Part shown: positions 53,571 to 62,352 of the stretch, piece by piece
Layout: every line of letters starts with the position of its first letter
Position numbering within the stretch: position 1 is the first letter of the stretch
Source of the DNA: CAWDMN01 sp963803155
Lineage (GTDB): Bacteria > Acidobacteriota > Terriglobia > Versatilivoradales > Versatilivoraceae
Direction of reading: 5' to 3'
DNA: 64,000 nt
Assembly (NCBI GenBank): GCA_963803155.1
Contig: CAWDMN010000033.1
Span: 62,001-126,000 of the forward strand
The notes under the pieces: model-generated
What the model was told of the DNA's origin: nothing
Database searches by the model: none
What the model saw: only the letters and a program-made list of their open reading frames with translations
Made by a program: the position numbers and the translations under genes

Positions 53571-53975
53571 TACCGCAAATTTTCATTTTCCTGTGCGGAC
53601 AAACTTGCCGTCAAATTTGGCCTCCGGGAAATTTCCTCTAAATTAATCCTTCGCCAAATCTTTGTCCAGGCCGGCAAGCCCGGCTTCCTGCTTTAGGGTG
53701 ATTCCTTCCGAAGTCCGAAGATCTGAGCTTTGTGATCATCGAACTCCCCTTCCAGCTCGCAACCACCAAGGTGGCCGGCAGTTTCCTCCCTGAACGGTTA
53801 CTAACGCACAGACCGCGACTAGCCATGCCAGCTTTTGTGTTTTTTCTCTAGGATTCAGATTAGGTCGGTTCGCAAATATTTAGATTTCCGCGCCAAGTGA
53901 TCGAATCAAGAAACATCAAGCCTAAGAAAGAGTTGAGAGCGTCAGGGCAAGACCGAGCAGCCGGGCCAGCCAACC

Positions 53976-54129
53976 AGCACGAAGCGATAGCGAGTGATCA
54001 ACTCAGCTGAAACAATCCACGCAGATTGAGTAAAGCTAGGCTGATTGCTCGTTGTCACTTCGCGCTGGCGACCGGGCAAAACCGAGCAGCCGGGCCAGAC
54101 CAACCAGCACGAAGCGTAGCGAGTGATGA
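53976..54129 (-). repeat. Repeat family B, one half unit and one full unit, minus orientation
   Basis: A minus-oriented head (AGCACGAAGCGATAGCGAGT, 53977-53996) is followed by a 41-base spacer and a full 88-base minus unit (54042-54129). The 41-base spacing equals that of the array at 18 kb, so the tandem arrangement was copied as a block. Confidence 0.75.
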
Positions 54130-54528
54130 GGGCGGTGGAATAAAACCATGCTGTTAAATTCTCTTGAAAGCCAAAGCGAAAGTGCCCGAGCTTGGGTAAT
54201 TACGCCAATACTAATTTCTCGCTTGCCCTGGATGCGGCAGCATTGCCTTATATAAGGCATAAAGAAGAATTTTTGACTTTTCAAAAAAAGTGTCATGAAC
54301 GATTTGACCATGATGAGGAATGAAATTTAATTTGGTATTTTATAGATAATACGACAATGGGGCGTAATTCAAAAAAAATCCCTTTTTTTGGCGGCCTGTT
54401 TGCTAATTAAAGGTGGGGAGTAATGGCTGGCATACCCAGGGAAGTCCGGCCTGATTGATGAGCCATTGATGAAAATCAAAACATGACATAGGCACCAGAA
54501 TGGGGTGAGGTTTTCAGGAGGAGTTGAA

Positions 54529-55887
54529 ATGATCTTGCGAATGGGAACAATTGCCCGGACTCTCGTGGGGGTTCCGTTTGTTTTTCTATTGGTTCATAGC
54601 CTTCTCGCGGGAGCTGGCACTAACAACTCTCAGGAAGAATTCGGGATAACGGCGAGTATTCCGGCAAATGAATCCTGGAATGGCCGAGATGTAATCAAGC
54701 TGGAAGAGCTTATACAAGAGCTTCGCAAAGCCAATCCAGACCTGGGGAGCGCAAGAAAAAGATTTGAAGCAGCCCTGACTCGCCCGGCCCAGGAAGGTGC
54801 GCTTCCTGATCCAAGGATCACTGCCGGATGGGTCAGCAATGGTTACCCGTGGCCTGGAGCCGGACTGGGGACAGAGGCCACCAGCAATATTGGATTTCAA
54901 GTGGCCCAAGAATTCCCTTATCCGGGGAAGCTAGCGCTCAAGAGTGGGATGTCGCGAAAAGACGCGGACAGTGAAGCCCAAATGTACCGGGCCAAAGAAC
55001 TGAATCTCATCGCGGAACTCAAGGACCGGTTCCATGAATTGAGATTCTCTTATGAAGCGATTGGATTGCTGCGGCGCAATCAGCAATTGCTCCAACAGCT
55101 GGCCCAAGTGGCCAATGCCCGATATGCGGCGGGAAGAGCCATGCAACAGGATGTGGTCAAAGCGGAGATTGAGGTATCCATCCTGGATGCCAGGCTCGTT
55201 GTACTTGAGCAGAAGAAACAGACTTTGTCTTCCGAAATCAATTCCATGCTCAACCGGCCTGTCGATAGTCCGCTGGGGCGGCCCGAGCCGGTCGTAGATA
55301 TCCCTTCTCTGGAACCGATTTCTTCGCTTCAGGCCATAGCCAATCAAGCTTCTCCCCTATTGCGATCTCAACAATCGTTGATCGACACCCGCCAACTCGG
55401 CGTACAAGCGGCGCGTAAGGAATACTATCCCGATTTTGACGTCATGAGCGGGTATTACAACCAGGGAGCCATGAAGCCCATGTGGGAATTCAAGGTGCAA
55501 GTAAAAATACCTCTCTATTACTGGCGAAAGCAACGCTATGGGCTCGAAGAGGCCAGTTTGCGGCTTAATGAAGCGCAACGGGCCTATCGATCCATCCAAC
55601 AGGACTTGAGTTATCGGATTCGTGATCGATACCTGAAGGCTGAAGCGGCGCGGAAATTACTGGAGCTTTATTCGAAGCGGATTGTCCCGCAATCCGAACT
55701 GGCGCTGGAATCTTCATTGGCCAGTTATGAAACGGGCGGTGTTGACTTTCTCACCGTACTCGCCAACTTCAGCACTATCCGTGAATACCAGATGAGTTAC
55801 TACGAGCAACAGACCGAGTACTTGAAAGCTTTGGCGGGTCTGGAAGAGTTGACTGCCTCACAGCCATTTGAGGCAAAGCGGAGATAA
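54529..55887 (+). CDS. TolC-family outer membrane efflux protein of a metal efflux system
   Basis: A 452-residue outer membrane factor. The ATG at 54529 follows AGGAGGAG; an upstream GTG at 54505 is in frame but lacks a site. The protein has a signal peptide ('LVGVPFVFLLVHSLLAGA') and two repeats of long alpha-helical hairpins: 'LEELIQELRKANPDLGSARK', 'GFQVAQEFPYPGKLALKSG', and 'MWEFKVQVKIPLYYWRKQRY', typical of the OEP fold. It should form the trimeric exit duct for the CusB/CusA-like pair encoded 40 bases and 2.4 kb downstream. It is the first gene of the operon. Confidence 0.88.
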   Translation: MILRMGTIARTLVGVPFVFLLVHSLLAGAGTNNSQEEFGITASIPANESWNGRDVIKLEELIQELRKANPDLGSARKRFEAALTRPAQEGALPDPRITAGWVSNGYPWPGAGLGTEATSNIGFQVAQEFPYPGKLALKSGMSRKDADSEAQMYRAKELNLIAELKDRFHELRFSYEAIGLLRRNQQLLQQLAQVANARYAAGRAMQQDVVKAEIEVSILDARLVVLEQKKQTLSSEINSMLNRPVDSPLGRPEPVVDIPSLEPISSLQAIANQASPLLRSQQSLIDTRQLGVQAARKEYYPDFDVMSGYYNQGAMKPMWEFKVQVKIPLYYWRKQRYGLEEASLRLNEAQRAYRSIQQDLSYRIRDRYLKAEAARKLLELYSKRIVPQSELALESSLASYETGGVDFLTVLANFSTIREYQMSYYEQQTEYLKALAGLEELTASQPFEAKRR

Positions 55888-55926
55888 TTCATTGAGTCAC
55901 CACATCAGCGGGAATGAGGAAAAAAG

Positions 55927-57345
55927 ATGAAGAACTTTGTTCTAGGTTTCTTATTGGCGGCCCTCGTGTTTGCGGGCGGCTATTGGATGGTTTCACGACA
56001 TGCTCCCAAGGCGCCTTCTCCATCGATGGAAAAAACCTCCGCTAAGTACCATTGCCCTATGCACCCTTCCTATGTCTCCGACAAACCGGGGGATTGTCCG
56101 ATTTGTGGCATGAAGCTGGTGCCGATTGAGAACGCTGATGCACATGAGAAGGCAGCTCAGGAAAGCCATGCGGGGCATCAGGAATCCACCTCGGGAGAAA
56201 AAAAAGAACGCAAGATCCTCTATTATTTCGATGCCATGAATCCCAGCCATCATTCAGATAAGCCGAACAAGGCTCCGGATGGAATGGACTTGGTCCCCGT
56301 TTATGAGGAAGAAACTCCCCCTTCCGGTGAGAGTTCTCCTTCTGGATATGTGCCGGTGAAAATCACCGCGGAACGTCAGCAGATGATGGGGATTCTCACC
56401 GAAGAGGCCAAGGTCATGGATCTGGAACAGAGCATCCGGACTGTGGGCCTGGTGACGGCAGATGAGACTCGTTTGCATCATGTTCACACCAAGTTCGAGG
56501 GATACATCGAACAGATCTATGTCGGTTTCGTTGGGCAATATGTAAAAAAGGGCGACCCTTTGTTCACGGTTTACTCCCCTGAGTTGTTGGCCAGTCAGCG
56601 GGAGTTTTTGCTGGCATTAAAAGCGAAGGAACAGATGGCTGGATCTGATCCGGAATTGAGATTACCCGGGATTGATCTGGCGGAATCTGCTCGTCAGCGG
56701 TTATCGCTTTGGGATATAGGTAATGAACAAATAGCACAACTGGAAAAAAACCGCGAACCGATCAAGGCTTTGTTGATTCGTTCTCCCGTGAGCGGTTTTG
56801 TTAGCGCCAAAACCGCGCTACAGGGGATGAAAGTCATGCCCTCGGACACCCTTTACGACATCACGGATCTCTCCTCTGTTTGGGTTCAGGCGGATGTTTA
56901 TGAAGTCAATCTCCCCTTTGTTAAAGTAGGTTCACCCGCCGTCATTGAATTGCCCTATCAGTCGGGGAAGACCTTGCGGGGACGGGTGACTTTTATCAAC
57001 CCCACGCTGGAGGAGAAAACCAGGACGGTGAAAGCTCGTCTCGAGTTTTCCAATCCCAGCGGGAAGTTAAAGCCGGATATGTATGTGAATGTCGTTTTCG
57101 GCGGATCCATGGGAAGGGGAGTAGCGGTGCCGGAGAGCGCTGTTATCTCGACGGGAGAACGGATGGTGGTATTTATTGCCAAGGGGGACGGAGTCTTCGA
57201 ACCGCGCGAAGTGGTCACGGGCGTTAAAGTTCGCGGATTTTATGAGATTAAAAAAGGGATTGGCGCTGGAGAGAAAGTGGTCACCGGGGCCAATTTCCTG
57301 TTGGATTCCGAATCGAAGCTGAAAGCGTCAATGGCGGGGAAGTGA
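55927..57345 (+). CDS. cusB: CusB-like periplasmic adaptor with heavy-metal-binding domain
   Basis: A 472-residue membrane-fusion protein, with GAGGAA before the ATG. 'FLLAALVFAGGYWMVS' anchors it. A YHS-like heavy-metal-binding domain (about 39-68) reads 'KYHCPMHPSYVSDKPGDCPI' and 'CGMKLVP' with Cys43, His46, Cys57 and Cys60. A second, degenerate copy (about 96-131, 'YYFDAMNPSHHSDKPNKAPD') lacks the Cys pair but keeps 'GMDLVPVYEEE'. The rest is the hairpin, lipoyl-like and barrel domains of CusB/CzcB ('EGYIEQIYVGFVGQYVKKGD', 'SVWVQADVYEVNLPFVKVGS'). Cys/Met-rich sites suit Cu(I)/Ag(I). It lies between the duct and pump genes. Confidence 0.9.
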   Translation: MKNFVLGFLLAALVFAGGYWMVSRHAPKAPSPSMEKTSAKYHCPMHPSYVSDKPGDCPICGMKLVPIENADAHEKAAQESHAGHQESTSGEKKERKILYYFDAMNPSHHSDKPNKAPDGMDLVPVYEEETPPSGESSPSGYVPVKITAERQQMMGILTEEAKVMDLEQSIRTVGLVTADETRLHHVHTKFEGYIEQIYVGFVGQYVKKGDPLFTVYSPELLASQREFLLALKAKEQMAGSDPELRLPGIDLAESARQRLSLWDIGNEQIAQLEKNREPIKALLIRSPVSGFVSAKTALQGMKVMPSDTLYDITDLSSVWVQADVYEVNLPFVKVGSPAVIELPYQSGKTLRGRVTFINPTLEEKTRTVKARLEFSNPSGKLKPDMYVNVVFGGSMGRGVAVPESAVISTGERMVVFIAKGDGVFEPREVVTGVKVRGFYEIKKGIGAGEKVVTGANFLLDSESKLKASMAGK

Positions 57346-57346
57346 G

Positions 57347-57683
57347 GACGGCAGACGGCAGATGGCAAACGGCAGACGGGAGACAGCAAACGGCAGACGG
57401 GAGACAGCAAACGGCAGACGGGAGACAGCAAACGGCAGACGGGAGACAGCAAACGGCAGACGGGAGACAGCAAACGGCAGACGGGAGACAGCAAACGGCA
57501 GACGGGAGACAGCAAACGGCAGAGGGCAAATGGAATCCAATATAATAATTATACAGCAAAGCTCAATTCACTTCGTCTCACGTTTCACATCTGCCGTTTG
57601 CCGTTCTCACACACCTTGTCTTACGTCTCACCTCTCACGTCTGCCGTTTGCCCTTTGCCGTCTGCCGTCTCACGTCTGACGTT
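57347..57683. repeat. Inverted heptanucleotide element F2 with perfect 21-base array
   Basis: The left arm (57347-57535) is built from 7-base units (CGGCAGA, CGGGAGA, CAGCAAA). Within it, seven perfect 21-base copies (three heptads each) run from 57365 to 57511. The right arm (57574-57683) is of complementary heptads (GTCTCAC, ATCTGCC, GTTTGCC). The ~40-base core between them, read on the minus strand, resembles the cores of F3 and F4 ('gaagt', 'attg', 'ccatttgc'). Because 21 is a multiple of 3, all six frames stay open, giving false ORFs. Confidence 0.85.
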
Positions 57684-58039
57684 TATCTAGTTTTCTCAAT
57701 GAGCTTTGAGAGTGCGGCAAAAAGGTGATTGAGTTGTTCAGTAATCTGTGGATTTTCCGAAGGAGGAAGATAGTTCAATCGATGGCAAATCTCCAGTTGT
57801 GTATCTATTTCAACGAGCGAAGATCGCGCAATCGTATAAAAGCGTTTGCGGTCAACTGAAGTAGGGCGAGAAGCGCCTTCAGCAATGTTTGAAGGAACCG
57901 ATACTGCAGCACGCCGCAACTGATTAGAAAGTCCATAGATTTCATTTTTGGGGAATTGATCGGTCAACTTATAAATACTCGTTACAAACTCGATGCTCAG
58001 TTTCCAACATTCCAGCTGTTTATGTCCGAGTTCCAACAC
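57683..58039 (-). CDS. Four-helix-bundle protein (23S rRNA intervening-sequence family)
   Basis: A 118-residue protein of the bacterial four-helix-bundle (S23/IVS, Avd-like) family: 'KQLECWKLSIEFVTSIYKLT', 'FPKNEIYGLSNQLRRAAVSV', 'SNIAEGASRPT', 'RFYTIARSSLVEIDTQLE'. GTG at 58039 with GGAG upstream is the likely start, since the family normally starts there; the frame is open 34 codons earlier. Members occur as mobile inserts in 23S rRNA or as free-standing genes, and in diversity-generating retroelements as accessory proteins; no reverse transcriptase is here. It lies inside an efflux operon, opposite in strand, bracketed by heptad repeat elements F2 and F3. Confidence 0.85.
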   Translation of the reverse strand: MLELGHKQLECWKLSIEFVTSIYKLTDQFPKNEIYGLSNQLRRAAVSVPSNIAEGASRPTSVDRKRFYTIARSSLVEIDTQLEICHRLNYLPPSENPQITEQLNHLFAALSKLIEKTR

Positions 58040-58122
58040 GGTTATTCTCCGGCGACACATAGATGGGGGAATGATCTTTTTTATTATAAGCGTTATTTCG
58101 GAATTGTGGAGCATGACTTTTC

Positions 58123-58314
58123 TTGAGACGGGAAACGGCAAACAGCAGACGGCAGATGGCAGACGTGAGACGGCAGACGTGAGAAAGAAGATGGCAGGCG
58201 AGAGATGCGATATGCGAAGTAATTTGTGCTCTTATTCTCATCGACCTCCATTTGCCGTTTGCCGTCTGGCGTCTCACGTTTGCCATCTGCCGTCTCCCGT
58301 CTGCCGTTTGCCAT
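58123..58314. repeat. Inverted heptanucleotide element F3
   Basis: Left arm 58123-58208 with heptads such as CGGCAGA, TGGCAGA, CGTGAGA; right arm 58249-58314 with GTTTGCC, GTCTGGC, GTCTCAC, ATCTGCC. The core 'gaagtaatttgtgctctt' (58216-58233) closely resembles 'gaggtgatttgtattctt' in F4. It separates the four-helix-bundle gene from the cusA-like start by 13 bases. Confidence 0.8.
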
Positions 58315-58327
58315 TGAAAGGATCACC

Positions 58328-61300
58328 ATGGTTGAAAAGCTAATTGAATTCTCCGCCAGAGAGAAATACATCGTTCTAATGTTTACCGCTGCTATCGTCG
58401 TTTTTGGCATCTGGACGCTTTATAACCAACCGGTAGACGCTATCCCGGACCTTTCGGATACTCAGGTCATTGTTTATTCGCGCTGGGACCGTTCACCTGA
58501 CATTATCGAAGACCAGGTCACTTATCCCATTATCACGGCACTCTTGGGTGCTCCCAAAGTCAAAGCCATCCGGGGCTTTTCCGATTTTGGTTTTTCCTAT
58601 GTCTACATTGTCTTCGAAGACGGGACGGATATTTACTGGGCCAGAAGCCGCGTGCTTGAATATTTAAATAAGGTCACCTCTTCATTGCCACAGGGAGTAA
58701 AGACGGAAATCGGACCGGACGCGACAGGCGTGGGCTGGATTTTTCAGTATGCGCTAGTGGATAAGAGCGGCACGCATTCTCTCGCGGATCTGCGCTCTTT
58801 TCAAGATTGGAACTTGCGCTATGCGCTGCAATCAGTCCCTGGAGTAGCTGAGGTTGCCACGGTGGGAGGCTTCCAGAGCCAATATCAGATTACGGTGGAC
58901 AGGGACAGGTTGGCGGCCTACAACATCCCGCTCATGCTGGTGACGGATGCCGTTCGCAACGCCAATGTGGAGGTGGGAGGCCGCTTGATTGAATTTTCCG
59001 GAGCGGAATACATGGTGCGCGGCCATGGCTATGTGAAGAAGGTGGAAGATCTGGAACAAATCGTTGTCAAAACTAATGATCGGGGCACGCCGGTTTTGTT
59101 GCGCGACATTGCCAGAGTCGAGCGGGGACCGGAAATGCGCCGTGGCATTGCCGATTTGGATGGCAAAGGAGACGTGGTGGGTGGCATTGTCGTGATGCGG
59201 CACAGCGAAAACGCCGACAAGGTGATCCGCCGGGTCAAAGAGAAATTGAAGGAACTGGAGCCCTCGCTTCCCAAGGGGGTAAAAGTTGTCACCACTTATG
59301 ATCGGTCAGAGTTGATCGAACGGTCCATCGACAACCTTAAAGAAGAGCTGATCATGGAAATAGCGATCGTCAGCTTTGTGATTCTCATCTTCTTGTGGCA
59401 TATCCCTTCCGCCATTATTCCCATTGTGACCATCCCTGTTTCGGTTTTGCTGGCCTTCATCCCCATGCGTTTGCTGGGGATCAACTCCAATATCATGTCG
59501 ATGGCGGGAATTGCTATTTCCATCGGGGTTCTGGTGGATGGCGCCATTGTGGAAGTGGAGAATGCCTATAAGAAATTGGAGCTCTGGATTGAGGGGGGGC
59601 GGAAAGGAGATTTTCATGTGATCCGGTTGGAGGCTCTCAAAGAGGTGGGACCCTCCGTTTTCTTTTCTTTGCTGGTTATCGCCGTGGCCTTTCTGCCGGT
59701 GTTTACCTTGGTGGACCAGGAAGGGCGGCTGTTCCGTCCCTTGGCGTTCACTAAGAATTTTGCCATGGCCATTGCCGCTATTTTAGCGGTAACGCTGGAT
59801 CCCGCCATGCGGATGCTTTTTGCCCGCATGGACTATTTCACTTTCCGTCCCCGTTGGCTGGCCTGGATGACTAACCAAGTGGCAGTCGGAAAATATTACA
59901 GGGAAGAAAAACATCCCATCAGCCGGATTCTCTTCAAGCTCTATGAAGCTCCGGCCCGGCTGGTCCTCCAGCATCCCAAAACCACGATTGCGATTGCCTT
60001 GCTGTTGGTAGCCACCACTGTTCCAATATACATGCGGCTTGGCAGTGAATTCATGCCGCCACTCAACGAGGGGACGATTCTTTACATGCCCACAACCTTG
60101 CCGGGGCTTTCTGTTTCTCAAGCTCAAGCGATCCTGCAGCACCAGGACGAAATGATCATGGGCTTTCCTGAAGTGGAGCGGGTATTTGGCAAAGCTGGAC
60201 GAGCGGAAACCTCGACGGACCCCGCCCCATTTTCCATGATGGAAACCACCATTCTGCTCAAACCTCAATCGGAATGGAGATTCAAAAAGCAGTGGTATTC
60301 CAGCTGGGCGCCGGATTGGCTTAAGAACCTGGTGTTTCGGCGGATTTCCTCGGAACATATTTCCTGGGAAGAATTGATCAACGAGATGGACCAAACCATA
60401 AAGATTCCGGGTGTAACCAATGCCTGGACCATGCCCATCAAAGCGCGTATCGATATGCTGACCACGGGAGTCAGGACGCCGATGGGTATCAAGGTGTTTG
60501 GTGCCGATCTCGGGGAAATTGAAAAAATCGGCGGGAAACTGGAGGCACTGCTCAAGGAACTGCCAGGGACCCGTTCTGTTTTTGCCGAGCGGGTGGCCGG
60601 AGGTTACTTCGTGGATTTCAATTTGAAGCGGGACCAGTTGGCGCGTTATGGGCTCTCGGTGGCGGATGCTCAAAACATCATCATGTCGGCGATTGGCGGG
60701 GAATCGATCACCACCACTATTGAAGGTAGAGCTCGTTATTCCGTCAATGTCCGTTATCCCCGGGAGTTGCGCGACAACCTGGAGCGGCTCTCTCAAGTGC
60801 TGGTTCCCACTCCCATGGGCGCGCAGATTCCCATCGCCCAAATCGCGGAGATCCGCAGAACCACCGGCCCTTCCATGATCCGTGACGAAAACGGAATGCT
60901 CGCGGGATATGTCTTTGTGGATATGTCATCCAGCGACATCGGCGGGTATGTTGAGAAAGCCAAAGAATTAGTTCGGCAAAAACTGCAGTTGCCTCCCGGC
61001 TATTCCTTGGTCTGGAGTGGGCAATACGAAAACATGCTGCGCGTGCGGGAACGGCTCAAGATCGTCATTCCGGTAACGCTAGTCTTGATTTTCGCCCTGC
61101 TCTATATGAACACAAAATCGGTTTTCAAGGCTTCTGTTGTGATGATGGCCGTGCCCTTCTCCCTGATTGGCGCGGTTTGGCTGATGTACGCCTTGGGTTA
61201 CAACATTTCGATTGCCGCCTGGGTGGGGATGATTGCCTTGATGGGGCTCGATGCGGAAACAGGTGTCTTTATGTTGCTCTTCCTGGATCTTTCCTATGAA

Positions 61301-61612
61301 GAGGCCAAGCGTCAGGGAATACTGAAAGACAAGGGGGAACTAGTGGAAGCGATTATCCACGGGGCAGTGAAACGGATCAGGCCAAAAGCCATGACGGTCA
61401 TGGCTGCATTCATGGGGCTCATGCCCATCATGTGGTCAATCAAGACTGGGGCCGACATGATGAAACGAGTTGCCGCACCGATGGTGGGCGGTCTGGCCAC
61501 CTCATTCCTTTTGGAGTTACTAGTCTATCCCGCCATTTATTTTCTGTGGAAATGGCATTCGGAAGTCAAGAACCAGACATTTGGACCGCCCCTGATGATC
61601 AAGGGGCATTGA
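58328..61612 (+). CDS. cusA: CusA-like RND metal efflux pump
   Basis: A 1094-residue inner-membrane proton/metal antiporter. The ATG at 58328 follows GAAAGGAT and is the usual family start; upstream frame is only repeat sequence. N-terminus 'LYNQPVDAIPDLSDTQVIVY' is the HME-family signature. Asp404 in 'SIGVLVDGAIVEVENAYKKL' is the proton-relay residue of TM4, and 'GLDAETGVFMLLFLDL' covers TM10. The porter region has 'PFSMMETTILLKPQSEW' and 'ARIDMLTTGVRTPMGIKV', whose Met residues match the monovalent (Cu/Ag) CusA type rather than CzcA. It works with the adaptor and TolC-like duct upstream. Full length. Confidence 0.93.
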   Translation: MVEKLIEFSAREKYIVLMFTAAIVVFGIWTLYNQPVDAIPDLSDTQVIVYSRWDRSPDIIEDQVTYPIITALLGAPKVKAIRGFSDFGFSYVYIVFEDGTDIYWARSRVLEYLNKVTSSLPQGVKTEIGPDATGVGWIFQYALVDKSGTHSLADLRSFQDWNLRYALQSVPGVAEVATVGGFQSQYQITVDRDRLAAYNIPLMLVTDAVRNANVEVGGRLIEFSGAEYMVRGHGYVKKVEDLEQIVVKTNDRGTPVLLRDIARVERGPEMRRGIADLDGKGDVVGGIVVMRHSENADKVIRRVKEKLKELEPSLPKGVKVVTTYDRSELIERSIDNLKEELIMEIAIVSFVILIFLWHIPSAIIPIVTIPVSVLLAFIPMRLLGINSNIMSMAGIAISIGVLVDGAIVEVENAYKKLELWIEGGRKGDFHVIRLEALKEVGPSVFFSLLVIAVAFLPVFTLVDQEGRLFRPLAFTKNFAMAIAAILAVTLDPAMRMLFARMDYFTFRPRWLAWMTNQVAVGKYYREEKHPISRILFKLYEAPARLVLQHPKTTIAIALLLVATTVPIYMRLGSEFMPPLNEGTILYMPTTLPGLSVSQAQAILQHQDEMIMGFPEVERVFGKAGRAETSTDPAPFSMMETTILLKPQSEWRFKKQWYSSWAPDWLKNLVFRRISSEHISWEELINEMDQTIKIPGVTNAWTMPIKARIDMLTTGVRTPMGIKVFGADLGEIEKIGGKLEALLKELPGTRSVFAERVAGGYFVDFNLKRDQLARYGLSVADAQNIIMSAIGGESITTTIEGRARYSVNVRYPRELRDNLERLSQVLVPTPMGAQIPIAQIAEIRRTTGPSMIRDENGMLAGYVFVDMSSSDIGGYVEKAKELVRQKLQLPPGYSLVWSGQYENMLRVRERLKIVIPVTLVLIFALLYMNTKSVFKASVVMMAVPFSLIGAVWLMYALGYNISIAAWVGMIALMGLDAETGVFMLLFLDLSYEEAKRQGILKDKGELVEAIIHGAVKRIRPKAMTVMAAFMGLMPIMWSIKTGADMMKRVAAPMVGGLATSFLLELLVYPAIYFLWKWHSEVKNQTFGPPLMIKGH

Positions 61613-61699
61613 AAACGGCCAGCCGCGGGCTGAAGTTAAAATGAGAGATGATGGGATTGAATTGAAATACTGGAGAGCTGGAGCAGATCAGGAGGTCAT

Positions 61700-62218
61700 A
61701 TGGCGGAAGCCGGCGTTTCCTTCAGAAATAAGAAAATCGGAACTCTTGTGCAATTGGCCATTTTCGCTTTGCTGGGTGTGGGAGGATATCTGATCTGGAC
61801 TGGCAAGGTTTTCCAAGGCACTCCCCTCTGTGCAGTTTGCAATAGGCAACTGCATCAGGGAGCAGCCTTCTGGTTGACGGCAGCCGATGGGACCAAGCGG
61901 TTGACTTGTTGCCCGCGGTGCGGATTGCACTTTATCCGCAATCAAGGGGGCCAGGCCGATCGAGCCACGGATTTCAATTCAGGCAAAAACATCCCCGCTG
62001 ATGCGGCCATCTATCTGGAAGGCTCCGATATCATGGAATGTTGTTCCACTTCGGGAATGCGAACGGATGAGGGGACTATCCAAGATGTTCACTATGACCG
62101 ATGCATGCCAAGTCTGATCGCCTTTTCAAAAAGGGATGATGCTGAATCCATTCGCCAAAAGCACGGAGGCCGGATCATTACCTTTGATGAGGCAAAGCAG
62201 AGCGTTGCCAAAGAATAA
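61700..62218 (+). CDS. Membrane-anchored NosL-like Cys-rich protein
   Basis: A 172-residue protein; AGGAGG is 6 bases before the ATG. A signal anchor (about 13-33, 'IGTLVQLAIFALLGVGGYLI') is followed by a NosL-like fold: 'LCAVCNRQLHQGAAFW' (Cys44, Cys47), 'LTCCPRCGLHFI' (Cys70, 71, 74), 'DIMECCSTSG' (Cys114, 115), 'DRCMPSLIAFSKRDDAES' and 'KHGGRIITFDEA', close to the NosL C-terminal signature. NosL binds Cu(I) and helps copper delivery. Eight Cys residues and its place right after a Cus-type pump suggest a periplasmic copper-binding accessory protein; this is inference. Confidence 0.75.
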   Translation: MAEAGVSFRNKKIGTLVQLAIFALLGVGGYLIWTGKVFQGTPLCAVCNRQLHQGAAFWLTAADGTKRLTCCPRCGLHFIRNQGGQADRATDFNSGKNIPADAAIYLEGSDIMECCSTSGMRTDEGTIQDVHYDRCMPSLIAFSKRDDAESIRQKHGGRIITFDEAKQSVAKE

Positions 62219-62352
62219 AGTGGAGGCGAAGGAAAGCCGGAATCTTCTGGCGGGAGCTGGCAATCAGCTCAATGCTTGAAAAATAGGCACGCATCAGGTT
62301 GCCTAAGGTGCGGCATGCGTTTTAAAGAGTTCTGCACAATGAGCGAGGTCTT

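Larger units (their letters stand above)
53266..54528. other. Long gene-free region with repeats
   Basis: About 1.26 kb without a supported gene. It holds a family C copy (53437-53570) and family B copies (53976-54129, minus). The stretch 54300-54528 should contain the promoter of the efflux operon. A long palindromic look-alike was not found there. Confidence 0.55.

Noticed and set aside
57365..57511. Possible CRISPR array
   Set aside because: Units are contiguous with no unique spacers and no cas genes lie nearby.
57342..57679. Open frames on both strands made of seven-residue repeats
   Set aside because: They exist only because the 21-base repeat has no stop in any frame; there is no domain, no ribosome-binding site and no codon bias.
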